A stretch of 60,950 nt of DNA from Clostridia bacterium (GTDB taxonomy: Bacteria > Bacillota > Clostridia > UMGS1883). The DNA is taken from assembly GCA_017451505.1 (NCBI GenBank), contig JAFTOF010000011.1, positions 1-60,950 of the forward strand. Direction: 5' to 3'. Shown piece by piece: positions 26,363-34,226 of the stretch. The position numbers were made by a program, and so were the translations under genes. Below the pieces are notes generated by a model, which was not told the DNA's origin, did no database searches, and saw only the letters and a program-made list of their open reading frames with translations. Each line of letters begins with the position of its first letter. The first letter of the stretch is position 1.

Positions 26363-26407
26363 TCGTTTTACGCACATGCTATAATCTATTTAGAAATATT
26401 TCTAAAT
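26332..26407 (+). promoter_or_regulatory. sdpRI promoter flanked by two operator palindromes
   Basis: TTGACA (26357-26362), 17 bp, TATAAT (26380-26385). Palindromes ATTTAGAATTTTATCTAAAT (26332-26351) and ATTTAGAAATATTTCTAAAT (26388-26407) lie on both sides. They share ATTTAGA-N6-TCTAAAT, as expected for ArsR-type autorepressor sites. Two sites 56 bp apart could allow cooperative or looping repression. Confidence 0.8.
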
Positions 26408-26430
26408 TCCTCGCAGGGAGCGTGATATTA

Positions 26431-26700
26431 ATGGGAATGAACGAAACCTTAAAGGCTATTTCCGACTCTGTCAGGCGAGATATATTGCAGATGTTAAAAA
26501 GCGGAAGAAAGTCGGCAGGGGAAATTGCAGAACATTTTGATTTGACAGGTGCTACTGTTTCTTATCATCTGGCAAAGCTTAAAAATGCAGACCTTATTTC
26601 AGAACAAAGACACAAAAACTTTATTTATTACGAGCTTAATACCTCCGTGTTCGAGGAAGTATTAACATGGATTTACGCATTAGGAGGGGAAAGAAAATGA
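26431..26700 (+). CDS. sdpR: SdpR-like ArsR family autorepressor
   Basis: Winged-helix repressor of about 90 residues. The start MNETLKAISDSVRRDILQML and the recognition helix GATVSYHLAKLKNADLI are typical of SdpR. I choose ATG 26431 because AGGGAG lies ten bases upstream; GTG 26422 and ATG 26437 are alternatives. In B. subtilis SdpR represses itself and sdpI and is sequestered by SdpI when the SdpC toxin is present. Its stop overlaps the sdpI start (ATGA). The flanking operator palindromes support autorepression. No sdpABC genes are nearby. Confidence 0.88.
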   Translation: MGMNETLKAISDSVRRDILQMLKSGRKSAGEIAEHFDLTGATVSYHLAKLKNADLISEQRHKNFIYYELNTSVFEEVLTWIYALGGERK

Positions 26701-27314
26701 AATTTATAAAATGGAAAATTCTTATTATAACCTGTCTTGTATGCCTTTCGTCAATTCTTTTAGGACTATACTTATGGGATGACTTACCCGATAAAGTGGC
26801 AATTCATTTTAACATTTACAACGAGGCTGATAATTTTGCCTCCAAGGGATTTGCGGTGTTCGGACTGCCGATTATGATGGTGTTTTTGCAGATGTTCTGC
26901 TGCATTATTAATGACCTCAACTCCCATAAACACGGCAAGCGAATAAAGCTTGAAACGGCAACAAAATGGATAATCCCCATTATGACTATAATTTTGCAAA
27001 TAATCACATTCGGATATAGTCTGGGGTGGAATATCGACATAAGAAAAGCCGTTGCAATAATTATTGGTGTAATGTTCCTTGTGATAGGCAATTACCTGCC
27101 CAAGCTTGATTATGTAAAAAATTATAACCTCGACACCGAAAAAGCAAGGAAAATAAACCGATTTATAGGGTATGAAACAGTTATTATGGGCGTTCTGATG
27201 CTTATAACAATATTTTTACCTCCTATTGCTACAGCCATATGGCTTGTTTTGTTGATACCCTACACTATCATAAGTGTTATATATGGAATTAAAGTCGGTC
27301 GAAAAACTGATTGA
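26697..27314 (+). CDS. sdpI: SdpI family membrane protein (DUF1648)
   Basis: 205 residues, six predicted helices, with the DUF1648 signature LPDKVAIHFNIYNEADNFASK near residue 35 and an SdpI-type C-terminal half (IGNYLPK). SdpI gives immunity to the SdpC peptide and captures SdpR at the membrane. The ATG at 26697 has AGGAGGGG upstream and overlaps the sdpR stop. Without toxin genes in the window, the pair may sense an exogenous peptide. Confidence 0.88.
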   Translation: MKFIKWKILIITCLVCLSSILLGLYLWDDLPDKVAIHFNIYNEADNFASKGFAVFGLPIMMVFLQMFCCIINDLNSHKHGKRIKLETATKWIIPIMTIILQIITFGYSLGWNIDIRKAVAIIIGVMFLVIGNYLPKLDYVKNYNLDTEKARKINRFIGYETVIMGVLMLITIFLPPIATAIWLVLLIPYTIISVIYGIKVGRKTD

Positions 27315-27471
27315 CAAATCCGCATTTCTATGATAGACTTATTCCCAATGAAAGGGAGTAGCGGCGGATTTATCCGTTACAACGGCGTCAGTACGGTAAG
27401 TTTATTACCCGCTTTTGTATGAAACAGCGAGACTTTTATTGCATTTTTGTGCAATAAAAGTCTCTTTTTTT
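27311..27471 (+). promoter_or_regulatory. yybP-ykoY manganese riboswitch, copy 1, with promoter and terminator
   Basis: Promoter TTGACA (27311-27316), 17 bp, TAGACT (27334-27339). The aptamer starts near 27346 with the hallmark AAAGGGAGTAGC, then ACGGCGTCAGTACGG, the CCGCTTTTGTA internal loop and GCGAGACTTTT closing the first stem. The closing strand is shared with a long terminator hairpin (27429-27464, 15 bp per arm) plus seven Ts. In known members Mn2+ stabilises the aptamer and frees the transcript from termination, turning on metal exporters. Confidence 0.92.
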
Positions 27472-27518
27472 GTTTTCAAACCGCTTCCTGTCGACTATAA
27501 TATTTAAAGAGGTGCGTT

Positions 27519-28463
27519 ATGGATTATTTAATTAACTTAATTCTTCTTTTGGGCGGATTTTTCTTTCTCGTAAAGGGTGCTGACCTTTTCGTGGACGGAA
27601 GCAGCAGCGTGGCCAAGATTTTTAAGATTCCCTCAGTTATAATCGGTCTTACCATTGTTTCAATAGGCACAAGCCTTCCCGAAGCGGCGGTAAGTATCAC
27701 TTCATCACTTCAGGGAAGCTACGACCTTTCCATCGCTAACGTAATTGGCTCCAACCTTTTTAATTTGCTTGTGGTTGTAGGTGCGTCTGCACTTATCTGC
27801 CCCTTTGTTGTGGACAGAATGATAATGAAAAGGGACTTTCCCATTTGCATAGGGCTGACAATACTGCTTGCGATTATGCTTCTTGATAATACTCTTTCAC
27901 GCCTTGAGGCAGGGGTTTTATTTATCCTTTTCATAGCTTATATTGTCCTTTTGGTTGTATCGGCACTTAAGGACCGCCACGATACAGAGTCGGAGGATAA
28001 GCCCATGCCCATCGGAAAAAGCCTTCTTTTTATACTTGTCGGCGGTATAGGAATTGTTTTGGGCGGAACCTTTACGGTTGACAGTGCCAAATTCTTTGCC
28101 CGTGAGTTTGGCATGAGCGAGATGCTCATAGGCCTTACCGTGGTTGCTTTGGGAACGAGCCTTCCCGAGCTTGTGACAAGCATTGTTGCCGCTAAAAAAG
28201 GTGAAAGTGAAATTGCACTGGGTAATGTTGTCGGCTCCTGCATATTTAATATTATGTTTATTTTGGGCATGAGCGGTCTTGTACATCCTCTTTTCTGCGG
28301 AAGTGAAGCCCTTATTGATACAGCCATTCTTATCGGGGTTAATATTCTTATGTATATTGCCTGTGTTACAAATAAAAAAGCATCACGCCCCGAGGGAGCA
28401 GTATGCGTGGTACTTTATCTGATATATGTTGCATATACTATATTAAGAGCCTTTGGGTTTTAA
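27519..28463 (+). CDS. CaCA-superfamily cation antiporter (YrbG-like)
   Basis: Inner-membrane cation/Na+ or H+ exchanger of about ten helices in two inverted halves. The paired alpha-repeats GTSLPEAAVS (about 51-60) and GTSLPELVTS (about 215-224) supply the ion-binding glutamates; both are intact. The 314 residues are full length. Control by a manganese riboswitch suggests that it exports Mn2+ or protects against it, whereas annotations of this family often say calcium. The tandem neighbour is a close paralogue. Confidence 0.92.
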   Translation: MDYLINLILLLGGFFFLVKGADLFVDGSSSVAKIFKIPSVIIGLTIVSIGTSLPEAAVSITSSLQGSYDLSIANVIGSNLFNLLVVVGASALICPFVVDRMIMKRDFPICIGLTILLAIMLLDNTLSRLEAGVLFILFIAYIVLLVVSALKDRHDTESEDKPMPIGKSLLFILVGGIGIVLGGTFTVDSAKFFAREFGMSEMLIGLTVVALGTSLPELVTSIVAAKKGESEIALGNVVGSCIFNIMFILGMSGLVHPLFCGSEALIDTAILIGVNILMYIACVTNKKASRPEGAVCVVLYLIYVAYTILRAFGF

Positions 28464-28475
28464 TTATAAATCTGA

Positions 28476-28642
28476 TTGACATTTTTTCAAGGTTATGGTA
28501 AAATCAAAACATAAAAGGGAGTAGCTAACGCATCAGTGATGCGGTACAACGGCGTCAGTACGATGATTTTTCATCCGCTTTTGTATACCTTTTGGTACTG
28601 CGAGACTTTTATTGCATTTTTGTGCGATAGAAGTCTTTTTTT
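28476..28642 (+). promoter_or_regulatory. yybP-ykoY manganese riboswitch, copy 2, with promoter and terminator
   Basis: Promoter TTGACA (28476-28481), 17 bp, TAAAAT (28499-28504). The aptamer begins AAAAGGGAGTAGC at about 28513 and keeps ACGGCGTCAGTACG, CCGCTTTTGTA and GCGAGACTTTT. The variable stems differ from copy 1. The terminator (28604-28635) pairs with two G-U wobbles where copy 1 has Watson-Crick pairs, then seven Ts. It precedes the frameshifted antiporter. Confidence 0.92.
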
Positions 28643-28719
28643 GTGTCAAAGGGGGTGCAAATCGGAAAAAGGACTTCACCACAAACAATTTTATTAATAT
28701 TTTTTGAGGTGAATTTTTT

Positions 28720-29672
28720 ATGGATTACGTACTGAATTTATTTTTGCTGGTTTTAGGTTTTTTCTTTTTGATTAAAGGTGCTGACCTTTTCGTGGACGGA
28801 AGCAGTTCCATTGCAAAATTACTCAAAATCCCCGCAGTAATTATCGGGCTTACAATTGTTTCCATCGGAACAAGCCTTCCCGAAGCGGCGGTAAGTATTT
28901 CAGCATCGCTTAAGGGGGCTTATGACCTTTCCATTGCCAATGTTGTCGGAAGTAATATTTTTAATCTGCTGAGTGTTGTAGGAGTTTCTGCTTTTATCTG
29001 CCCCTTTGTCGTTGATAAAGTAATTATGAAAAGGGACTTTCCCATAAGCATTTTTGCGGCTGCGATTCTGGCTGTGATGCTCCGTGATTTTACCCTTTCC
29101 CGTATGGAAGCTCTGATTCTTTTTGTTCTTTCATTTCCTATATTCTGCTCCTTGTACGCTCCGCACTTAAAAGCAGAACCGAAAATGGCGAAGAATACAA
29201 AGCCCTTTCCCTCACCAAAAGCCTTTTATTTATTGCAATCGGCATTGCGGGAATCGTAGCAGGCGGTACACTGACAGTTGATGCGGCAACCTTCTTTGCC
29301 GAGGCTCTCGGTATGAGCGAGCTTTTGATAGGGCTTACAATCGTTGCTGTCGGAACTTCTCTCCCCGAGCTTGTAACAAGCGTTGTTGCGGCTAAAAAAG
29401 GTGAAAGCGAAATCGCACTGGGTAATGTTGTAGGCTCAAACATTTTCAACATTTTCTTCATTCTCGGTATGAGCGGCATCGTTCATCCCCTGATTTGCGA
29501 CCCCGGTGCCCTTATAGATACAATTCTTTTGATAGCGATGAGTGCCCTGATGTTCTTTCTTTACAAAGCTAATGACCGTGTAGGACGCGTTGTAGGATTT
29601 TCAGGAATTGCGATTTATGTAATTTACGTAATATATATAATTTTAAGAGCATACAATATGCTTCCATTCTAA
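28720..29672 (+). pseudogene. Second CaCA cation antiporter, broken by a one-base frameshift
   Basis: Alignment with the upstream paralogue runs without a gap across two reading frames. The first frame ends at 29259; the correct continuation is in the other frame from about 29127 to the stop at 29672, with no stops between. One T seems to be missing at 29128-29131 (CTTTC where the paralogue pattern demands CTTTTC), changing LFVLFISYILLL into LFVLSFPIF. Both alpha-repeats survive, one in each frame. The full protein would be about 317 residues. Either the gene is decaying while its riboswitch remains, or this is an assembly or sequencing error in a T-run. Confidence 0.9.
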
Positions 29673-29770
29673 AAAAGAAGCGTGCCGCTTCACCCATGTT
29701 GCACTCTAAATGAAGTGCGAACATAGTTTCATGCGAATTAATTTTACGCAAATTCCTATACGGTAAAAAA
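29671..29770 (-). repeat. Conserved element A, copy 2
   Basis: Reverse-strand relative of 4311-4409. Read on the minus strand it begins TTTTTTACCGTATAGGAA and ends GGTGAAGCGGCACGCTTC plus T-run. It fills the whole gap between the broken antiporter and the CDF gene. The middle folds as ATGTT-C-GCACT / AGTGC-AACAT. Confidence 0.75.
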
Positions 29771-29782
29771 CGGAGGATTATT

Positions 29783-30946
29783 ATGATTTCCCTGCTTCTC
29801 AGGCGTTTTCTTCCCGAAAATGCTGATAACAAAACAGCCAGAACTGTATACGGTTATGTCTGCGGAGGAGCAGGGATTTTTTTAAACCTGTTTCTGTTTG
29901 CCACAAAGCTTATTGCAGGCATAATAAGCTCCTCTATTTCCATCACTGCCGACGCATTTAATAACCTGACCGATGCAGGTTCATCAATAATAAGCCTGTT
30001 CGGATTTATCCTTTCATCGCAAAAGCCTGATCAGAAACACCCCTTTGGCCACGGCAGAATTGAATATATTGCAGGGATAGCAATTTCCTTTGCCATTATT
30101 TTAGTAGGCGGTGAGCTTCTTAAAAGCTCCGTAAGAAAAATTATAAATCCTGGAGAATTTATTTTTAACAAAGCCTTGGTGCTTGTGTTAATTATCTCCA
30201 TTGCGGTTAAACTGTATATGGCGTACTACAACAAAAAATACGGCAAAAAAATTGATTCCGCTTCAATGAAAGCTGTTGCCACCGATTCTCTCAGCGACGC
30301 CATCGCTACGAGTGCAATACTTGCTTCTTCCCTTGTTATGCACTACGGGGGAATATATATTGACGGATATGTAGGTACACTGGTTTCCATTATGATTATA
30401 AAAACAGGCATCAGTTCCGTTATGGAGGCTTCTTCCCCGCTTTTGGGCGGTGCTCCCGACGGTGAGTTTGTAAAAAAAGTGGAATCAATTGTCCGCGAAA
30501 ACCCCGAAACCTTGGGAATCCACGACCTTGTAGTTCACAACTACGGCCCTGACAAAGTTTTTGTATCTCTCCATATGGAGGTTGACGGAAGCAAGGAAAT
30601 TTTTATTCTGCACGATGCGGCAGACACAGTTGAGCGGCGTATCTCGGAGGAGCTTGGCTGTGAGGCGGTTATTCATATGGACCCCATTGATGTGAATAAC
30701 CCCGTTTTGAAAGAAATTTATACTATTCTTCAGGAAAAGCTATCCGAGGTTTGCCCCGATGGAAATGTACACGATTTAAGGATTGTTCCGGGACCTACTC
30801 ACACAAACGTGATTTTTGATTTGATTCTTCCTCCCCACATCTTCCACGAAAAGGATAAAGTGTTGTCCGAGCTGGAAGAATGTATCAAAAACATCAATGA
30901 GAATTATTATGCCGTTATTACGGCAGAGGTATCATATTTGGGATAG
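29783..30946 (+). CDS. Cation diffusion facilitator, probably manganese type
   Basis: Six-helix membrane domain plus a cytoplasmic C-terminal domain, 387 residues, exporting divalent metal against protons. The helix-2 site reads N60-x3-D64 (FNNLTD) and helix 5 reads D-x3-D (ATDSLSDA). Zn/Cd CDFs usually have H-x3-D at one or both places, while the N/D-D-D pattern is described for MntE-like Mn exporters. The GHGRIEYIAG signature is present. The ATG follows GGAGG. The gene directly follows two Mn-riboswitch antiporter genes, which supports Mn. Confidence 0.88.
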   Translation: MISLLLRRFLPENADNKTARTVYGYVCGGAGIFLNLFLFATKLIAGIISSSISITADAFNNLTDAGSSIISLFGFILSSQKPDQKHPFGHGRIEYIAGIAISFAIILVGGELLKSSVRKIINPGEFIFNKALVLVLIISIAVKLYMAYYNKKYGKKIDSASMKAVATDSLSDAIATSAILASSLVMHYGGIYIDGYVGTLVSIMIIKTGISSVMEASSPLLGGAPDGEFVKKVESIVRENPETLGIHDLVVHNYGPDKVFVSLHMEVDGSKEIFILHDAADTVERRISEELGCEAVIHMDPIDVNNPVLKEIYTILQEKLSEVCPDGNVHDLRIVPGPTHTNVIFDLILPPHIFHEKDKVLSELEECIKNINENYYAVITAEVSYLG

Positions 30947-30975
30947 AGTTTAAGTGACGAAAGGATAGAAAGCAC

Positions 30976-32232
30976 ATGAAACTTACATTTGACAAAGAAG
31001 CTTTTACCAAGGATTTAAAAACGCTTATTTCCATCAACAGCATTAACGGAAATTGCGGTGAAAAAAGCGAAAACGCACCCCTTGGCAAGGGCATAAATGA
31101 TGCAATAGAGGCATTTCTTGAAATAGGAAGACGTTTTGGCTTTAAAACGAAAAACCTTGGCGGCTACTGCGGATGGATTGAAATGGGCGAAGGTGAAAAA
31201 ATGCTTGGAATCATCGCCCATACGGACACCGTGGAAACGGGTGACGGCTGGACATATCCCGCCCTCCGCTGCACCGAAACCGAAGACGGATACTTCGGCA
31301 GAGGCGTTATTGACGACAAAGGCCCTGCCCTCCTTGCCCTCTATGCAATGAAAGCAATTTGTGACAGCAAAATTAATCTTGACAAAAGAGTTCGCCTTAT
31401 TATCGGCGGCGACGAGGAATCGGGCGGCTGCAAATGTATAGCACGCTATAAGGAAACCGAGGAAATTCCGTCGATTTCTTTCTCCCCTGATGCGGATTAT
31501 CCCGTAGTTTTCGGGGAAAAAGGACTTCTTCGGGTAAAGATTTCGGGAAAAGAAACCTCTGCCCCCTCCGATTTTAAATTTGAGGGAGGAACGGTTGTAA
31601 ATATAGTTCCCGACGAAGCAAGGGCTATTATAGACGGGAAAGAATACTTTGAAAAAGGCAAGGCGGCACACGGAAGCCTTCCCGAAAATGGCGAAAACGC
31701 TATATTAAAGCTTGCTGAGAAAATTATCCCTATGATAAAAGACAGCACCTTTGCACGCCTTATGAGCCTTACTACGGCACAGTCCATGAATATTGATATA
31801 AAAGACGAAATCACTGTTCTCAGCATCAACCCCTCAGTGATTTATGCCGACAGTCAGAAATGTGAGCTTTCCTACGATATACGATACCCCATTACGGCAG
31901 ATGGAGAAACGGTAATTGAAAACATCAAAAAAGCGGCACAGGAAAAAGGGCTTGCGGCGGAAATCTATTTCCATGAAAAACCGCTCTATGTTCCCACTGA
32001 CTCACATCTGGTATCCACGCTTTCCTCAATTTACAAGGAGCATACGGGTGATGACACAATGCCCATGGCAATTGGCGGTGGCACATATGCAAAATCCTTT
32101 AAAAACTGCGTTGCTTTCGGCGTAATGTTCCCCGACCAGCCCTCTACTATGCACGCCCCCGACGAATTCTGGAGTCATAAGGACGTGGCAACGAATTTTG
32201 ATATTTTAACAGATGCAATTATAAAACTGTAA
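30976..32232 (+). CDS. Sapep family Mn2+-dependent dipeptidase (PepV-like, M20)
   Basis: M20 metallopeptidase that hydrolyses dipeptides in the cytosol. Metal-binding and catalytic motifs are HTDTVETGDGW (about residues 79-89), DDKGPALL and GGDEESGG, with a late H near HAPDEFW. Length 418 is slightly shorter than typical PepV. It starts 29 bases after the CDF gene and ends at a strong terminator. Confidence 0.92.
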   Translation: MKLTFDKEAFTKDLKTLISINSINGNCGEKSENAPLGKGINDAIEAFLEIGRRFGFKTKNLGGYCGWIEMGEGEKMLGIIAHTDTVETGDGWTYPALRCTETEDGYFGRGVIDDKGPALLALYAMKAICDSKINLDKRVRLIIGGDEESGGCKCIARYKETEEIPSISFSPDADYPVVFGEKGLLRVKISGKETSAPSDFKFEGGTVVNIVPDEARAIIDGKEYFEKGKAAHGSLPENGENAILKLAEKIIPMIKDSTFARLMSLTTAQSMNIDIKDEITVLSINPSVIYADSQKCELSYDIRYPITADGETVIENIKKAAQEKGLAAEIYFHEKPLYVPTDSHLVSTLSSIYKEHTGDDTMPMAIGGGTYAKSFKNCVAFGVMFPDQPSTMHAPDEFWSHKDVATNFDILTDAIIKL

Positions 32233-32239
32233 AAAGAGC

Positions 32240-32280
32240 AAAAAAGTCAAAGAAAAGCTTGTTTTTTCTTTGACTTTTTT
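32240..32280 (+). terminator. Terminator after the dipeptidase gene
   Basis: AAAAGTCAAAGAAAA / TTTTCTTTGACTTTT hairpin. Its right arm also supplies the -35 hexamer of the miaB promoter. Confidence 0.85.
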
Positions 32281-32297
32281 AATTAAATATTATATAA
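32269..32297 (+). promoter_or_regulatory. miaB operon promoter inside the terminator
   Basis: TTGACT, 17 bp, TATAAT just downstream of the dipeptidase. The -35 lies in the right arm of the preceding terminator hairpin. Confidence 0.65.
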
Positions 32298-32327
32298 TAA
32301 AGTGTACTCTTATATTAGATTGGATGA

Positions 32328-33737
32328 TTGTTGTTGACAGAGAGAAACATACACATCTCGCCCGAGCAAATTAATGAGCAAAGGCAGATTATGGCTCAAA
32401 TTAAAAACTCAATAAAAGGACAAGCTATGTTTGCCCTGGTTGAAACCTTCGGCTGTCAGCAAAACGTTAACGATTCACAGCGTATTGAGGGAATGCTTTT
32501 AGAAATGGGCTACGCCTTAACCGACGACAGGGAAAAGGCTGACGTTATAATTTTCAACACCTGTGCAATCCGCGAAAATGCACATACCCGTGTATTCGGA
32601 AATTTGGGTGCACTGAAGCATTTAAAGGCGAAAAAGCCCTCGCTTATAATCGGCATATGCGGTTGTATGGCACAGCAGGAGCATATTGCAAAGCGTATTA
32701 AATCAAAATACCGCCATGTAGGGCTGATTTTCGGCACTCATGCACTTTGGAAATTCCCCTCCCTTTTGCTTGATGCCATAGAGCAAAATGAAAGAGTGAT
32801 TGATATTTCGGAAAATGAAAATATTGCCGAGGGTCTTCCCGTGAATTACGACGGCGGAGCAAGGGCATTTGTTTCCGTAATGTACGGCTGTAACAATTTC
32901 TGTTCCTACTGCATAGTCCCCTATGTAAGGGGCAGGGAAAGAAGCCGTCTGGAGGAGGATATTTTGGAGGAAATTTCCTCCCTTGCAAAAACAGGCGTTA
33001 AGGAAGTAATGCTACTGGGACAGAACGTAAACTCCTACGGCAAAGACAGGGGCGAAAAGGACGCTTTCGCACTTCTTCTTAAAAAGGTGTGCCAAATTGA
33101 CGGAATCGAAAGAATCCGCTTCATGTCCAGCCACCCCAAGGATATTTCGGAGAAGCTTCTTCAGACCATGGCGGAGGAAGAAAAAATCTGCAATCAGCTT
33201 CACCTCCCCCTGCAATCGGGAAGCAGCAAGGTTCTTTTGGATATGAACCGCCATTATGACAGGGAAAGGTATCTCTCAATAGTTAAAAAGGCTAAGGAGC
33301 TTATGCCCGATATTTGCCTGACCACGGACATTATTGTGGGCTTCCCAACGGAAACTGAGGAGGATTTTGAGGACACGCTTTCCATTCTTCGGGAAGTGGA
33401 ATATGACTCGCTATTTTCATTTATCTACTCCCCCAGAGTGGGCACAAAAGCGGCAGAGTGGGAAAATGCTTCTTCCGAGGAAGAAATTGATGCACGCTTT
33501 AAAAGGCTTCTTGACCTTCAGAACACAATAAGCTATAAAAAGAATCTTCGCCACGAGGGGAAGATTGAAAAGGTCCTCGTTTCGGGAAAAAGCAAAACTG
33601 ACAGCGAAATGCTTAGCGGAAGAAACTACGCTAACAAGATTGTCAATTTCCGCGGTGATGAATCTTTAACAGGAAAAATCATTGACGTAGAAATCACAAA
33701 AGCACAAACATGGATACTCTATGGAGAATTAGTTTAA
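32328..33737 (+). CDS. miaB: tRNA-2-methylthio-N6-dimethylallyladenosine synthase
   Basis: Radical SAM methylthiotransferase modifying A37 of tRNAs that read UNN codons. An N-terminal UPF0004 domain supplies three cysteines (GCQQNV, NTCAIREN, GCMAQQ), the radical SAM domain has CNNFCSYC, and a C-terminal TRAM domain follows. The start is uncertain: three in-frame TTG codons at 32328, 32331 and 32334, with only a weak GGATG; the family permits a short N-terminal tail. It heads the conserved miaB-YmcA-mutS-mutL-miaA-hfq order. Confidence 0.95.
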   Translation: MLLTERNIHISPEQINEQRQIMAQIKNSIKGQAMFALVETFGCQQNVNDSQRIEGMLLEMGYALTDDREKADVIIFNTCAIRENAHTRVFGNLGALKHLKAKKPSLIIGICGCMAQQEHIAKRIKSKYRHVGLIFGTHALWKFPSLLLDAIEQNERVIDISENENIAEGLPVNYDGGARAFVSVMYGCNNFCSYCIVPYVRGRERSRLEEDILEEISSLAKTGVKEVMLLGQNVNSYGKDRGEKDAFALLLKKVCQIDGIERIRFMSSHPKDISEKLLQTMAEEEKICNQLHLPLQSGSSKVLLDMNRHYDRERYLSIVKKAKELMPDICLTTDIIVGFPTETEEDFEDTLSILREVEYDSLFSFIYSPRVGTKAAEWENASSEEEIDARFKRLLDLQNTISYKKNLRHEGKIEKVLVSGKSKTDSEMLSGRNYANKIVNFRGDESLTGKIIDVEITKAQTWILYGELV

Positions 33738-33790
33738 AAATCGACTTAGGCCGATGAAAATATAAATTACAAAAAGGATGGTAAAACAAA

Positions 33791-34183
33791 ATGGCAGAAA
33801 TTTTTGAAAAAGCAAGAGAACTTGGCGAAGCAATTATCGAGAGCAAGGAATATAAAGAGCTTAAAGCTTGTGAGCTTGCACAGGAAAATGACGAAGAAGC
33901 ACTCGCACTTTTAAAGGAATACAGCGAGGTACGTTCAAATCTCGCCGCTGAAATCCAGAAGGGTGACGTTTCCGAGGAAAGAATTGCCCAGATTCGAGAG
34001 GAGCTTGAGGAAGCATATTCCAAAATGACAACAAACGATACTATTACGGCATATATAAATGCACAGAGAACATTCCAGTCTATTATTGACCAGATGAACA
34101 GCATTATTTCCTTCCACATTACAGGCAAAATGCCCGGTGGTTGCAGCGGAAACTGTTCTTCCTGCGGCGGTGACTGCCACTAA
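33791..34183 (+). CDS. YlbF/YmcA family regulator with a C-terminal cysteine cluster
   Basis: Helical 130-residue protein of the YlbF/YmcA family. In B. subtilis YlbF, YmcA and YaaT form a complex that binds Fe-S clusters and steers RNase Y and development. The gene lies between miaB and mutS, as ymcA does. The body (about 1-110) is coiled helices; the tail MPGGCSGNCSSCGGDCH has four cysteines that could hold metal or an Fe-S cluster. The ATG follows AAAGGATGG. Confidence 0.85.
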   Translation: MAEIFEKARELGEAIIESKEYKELKACELAQENDEEALALLKEYSEVRSNLAAEIQKGDVSEERIAQIREELEEAYSKMTTNDTITAYINAQRTFQSIIDQMNSIISFHITGKMPGGCSGNCSSCGGDCH

Positions 34184-34226
34184 TTAACTACGACAAGGTC
34201 ATCGTTTTGAAAAAGGAGGCGTACCT

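Noticed and set aside
28720-29672. Programmed ribosomal frameshift in the antiporter
   Set aside because: The site lacks a convincing slippery heptamer and the paralogue encodes the same protein in one frame; a lost T is simpler.
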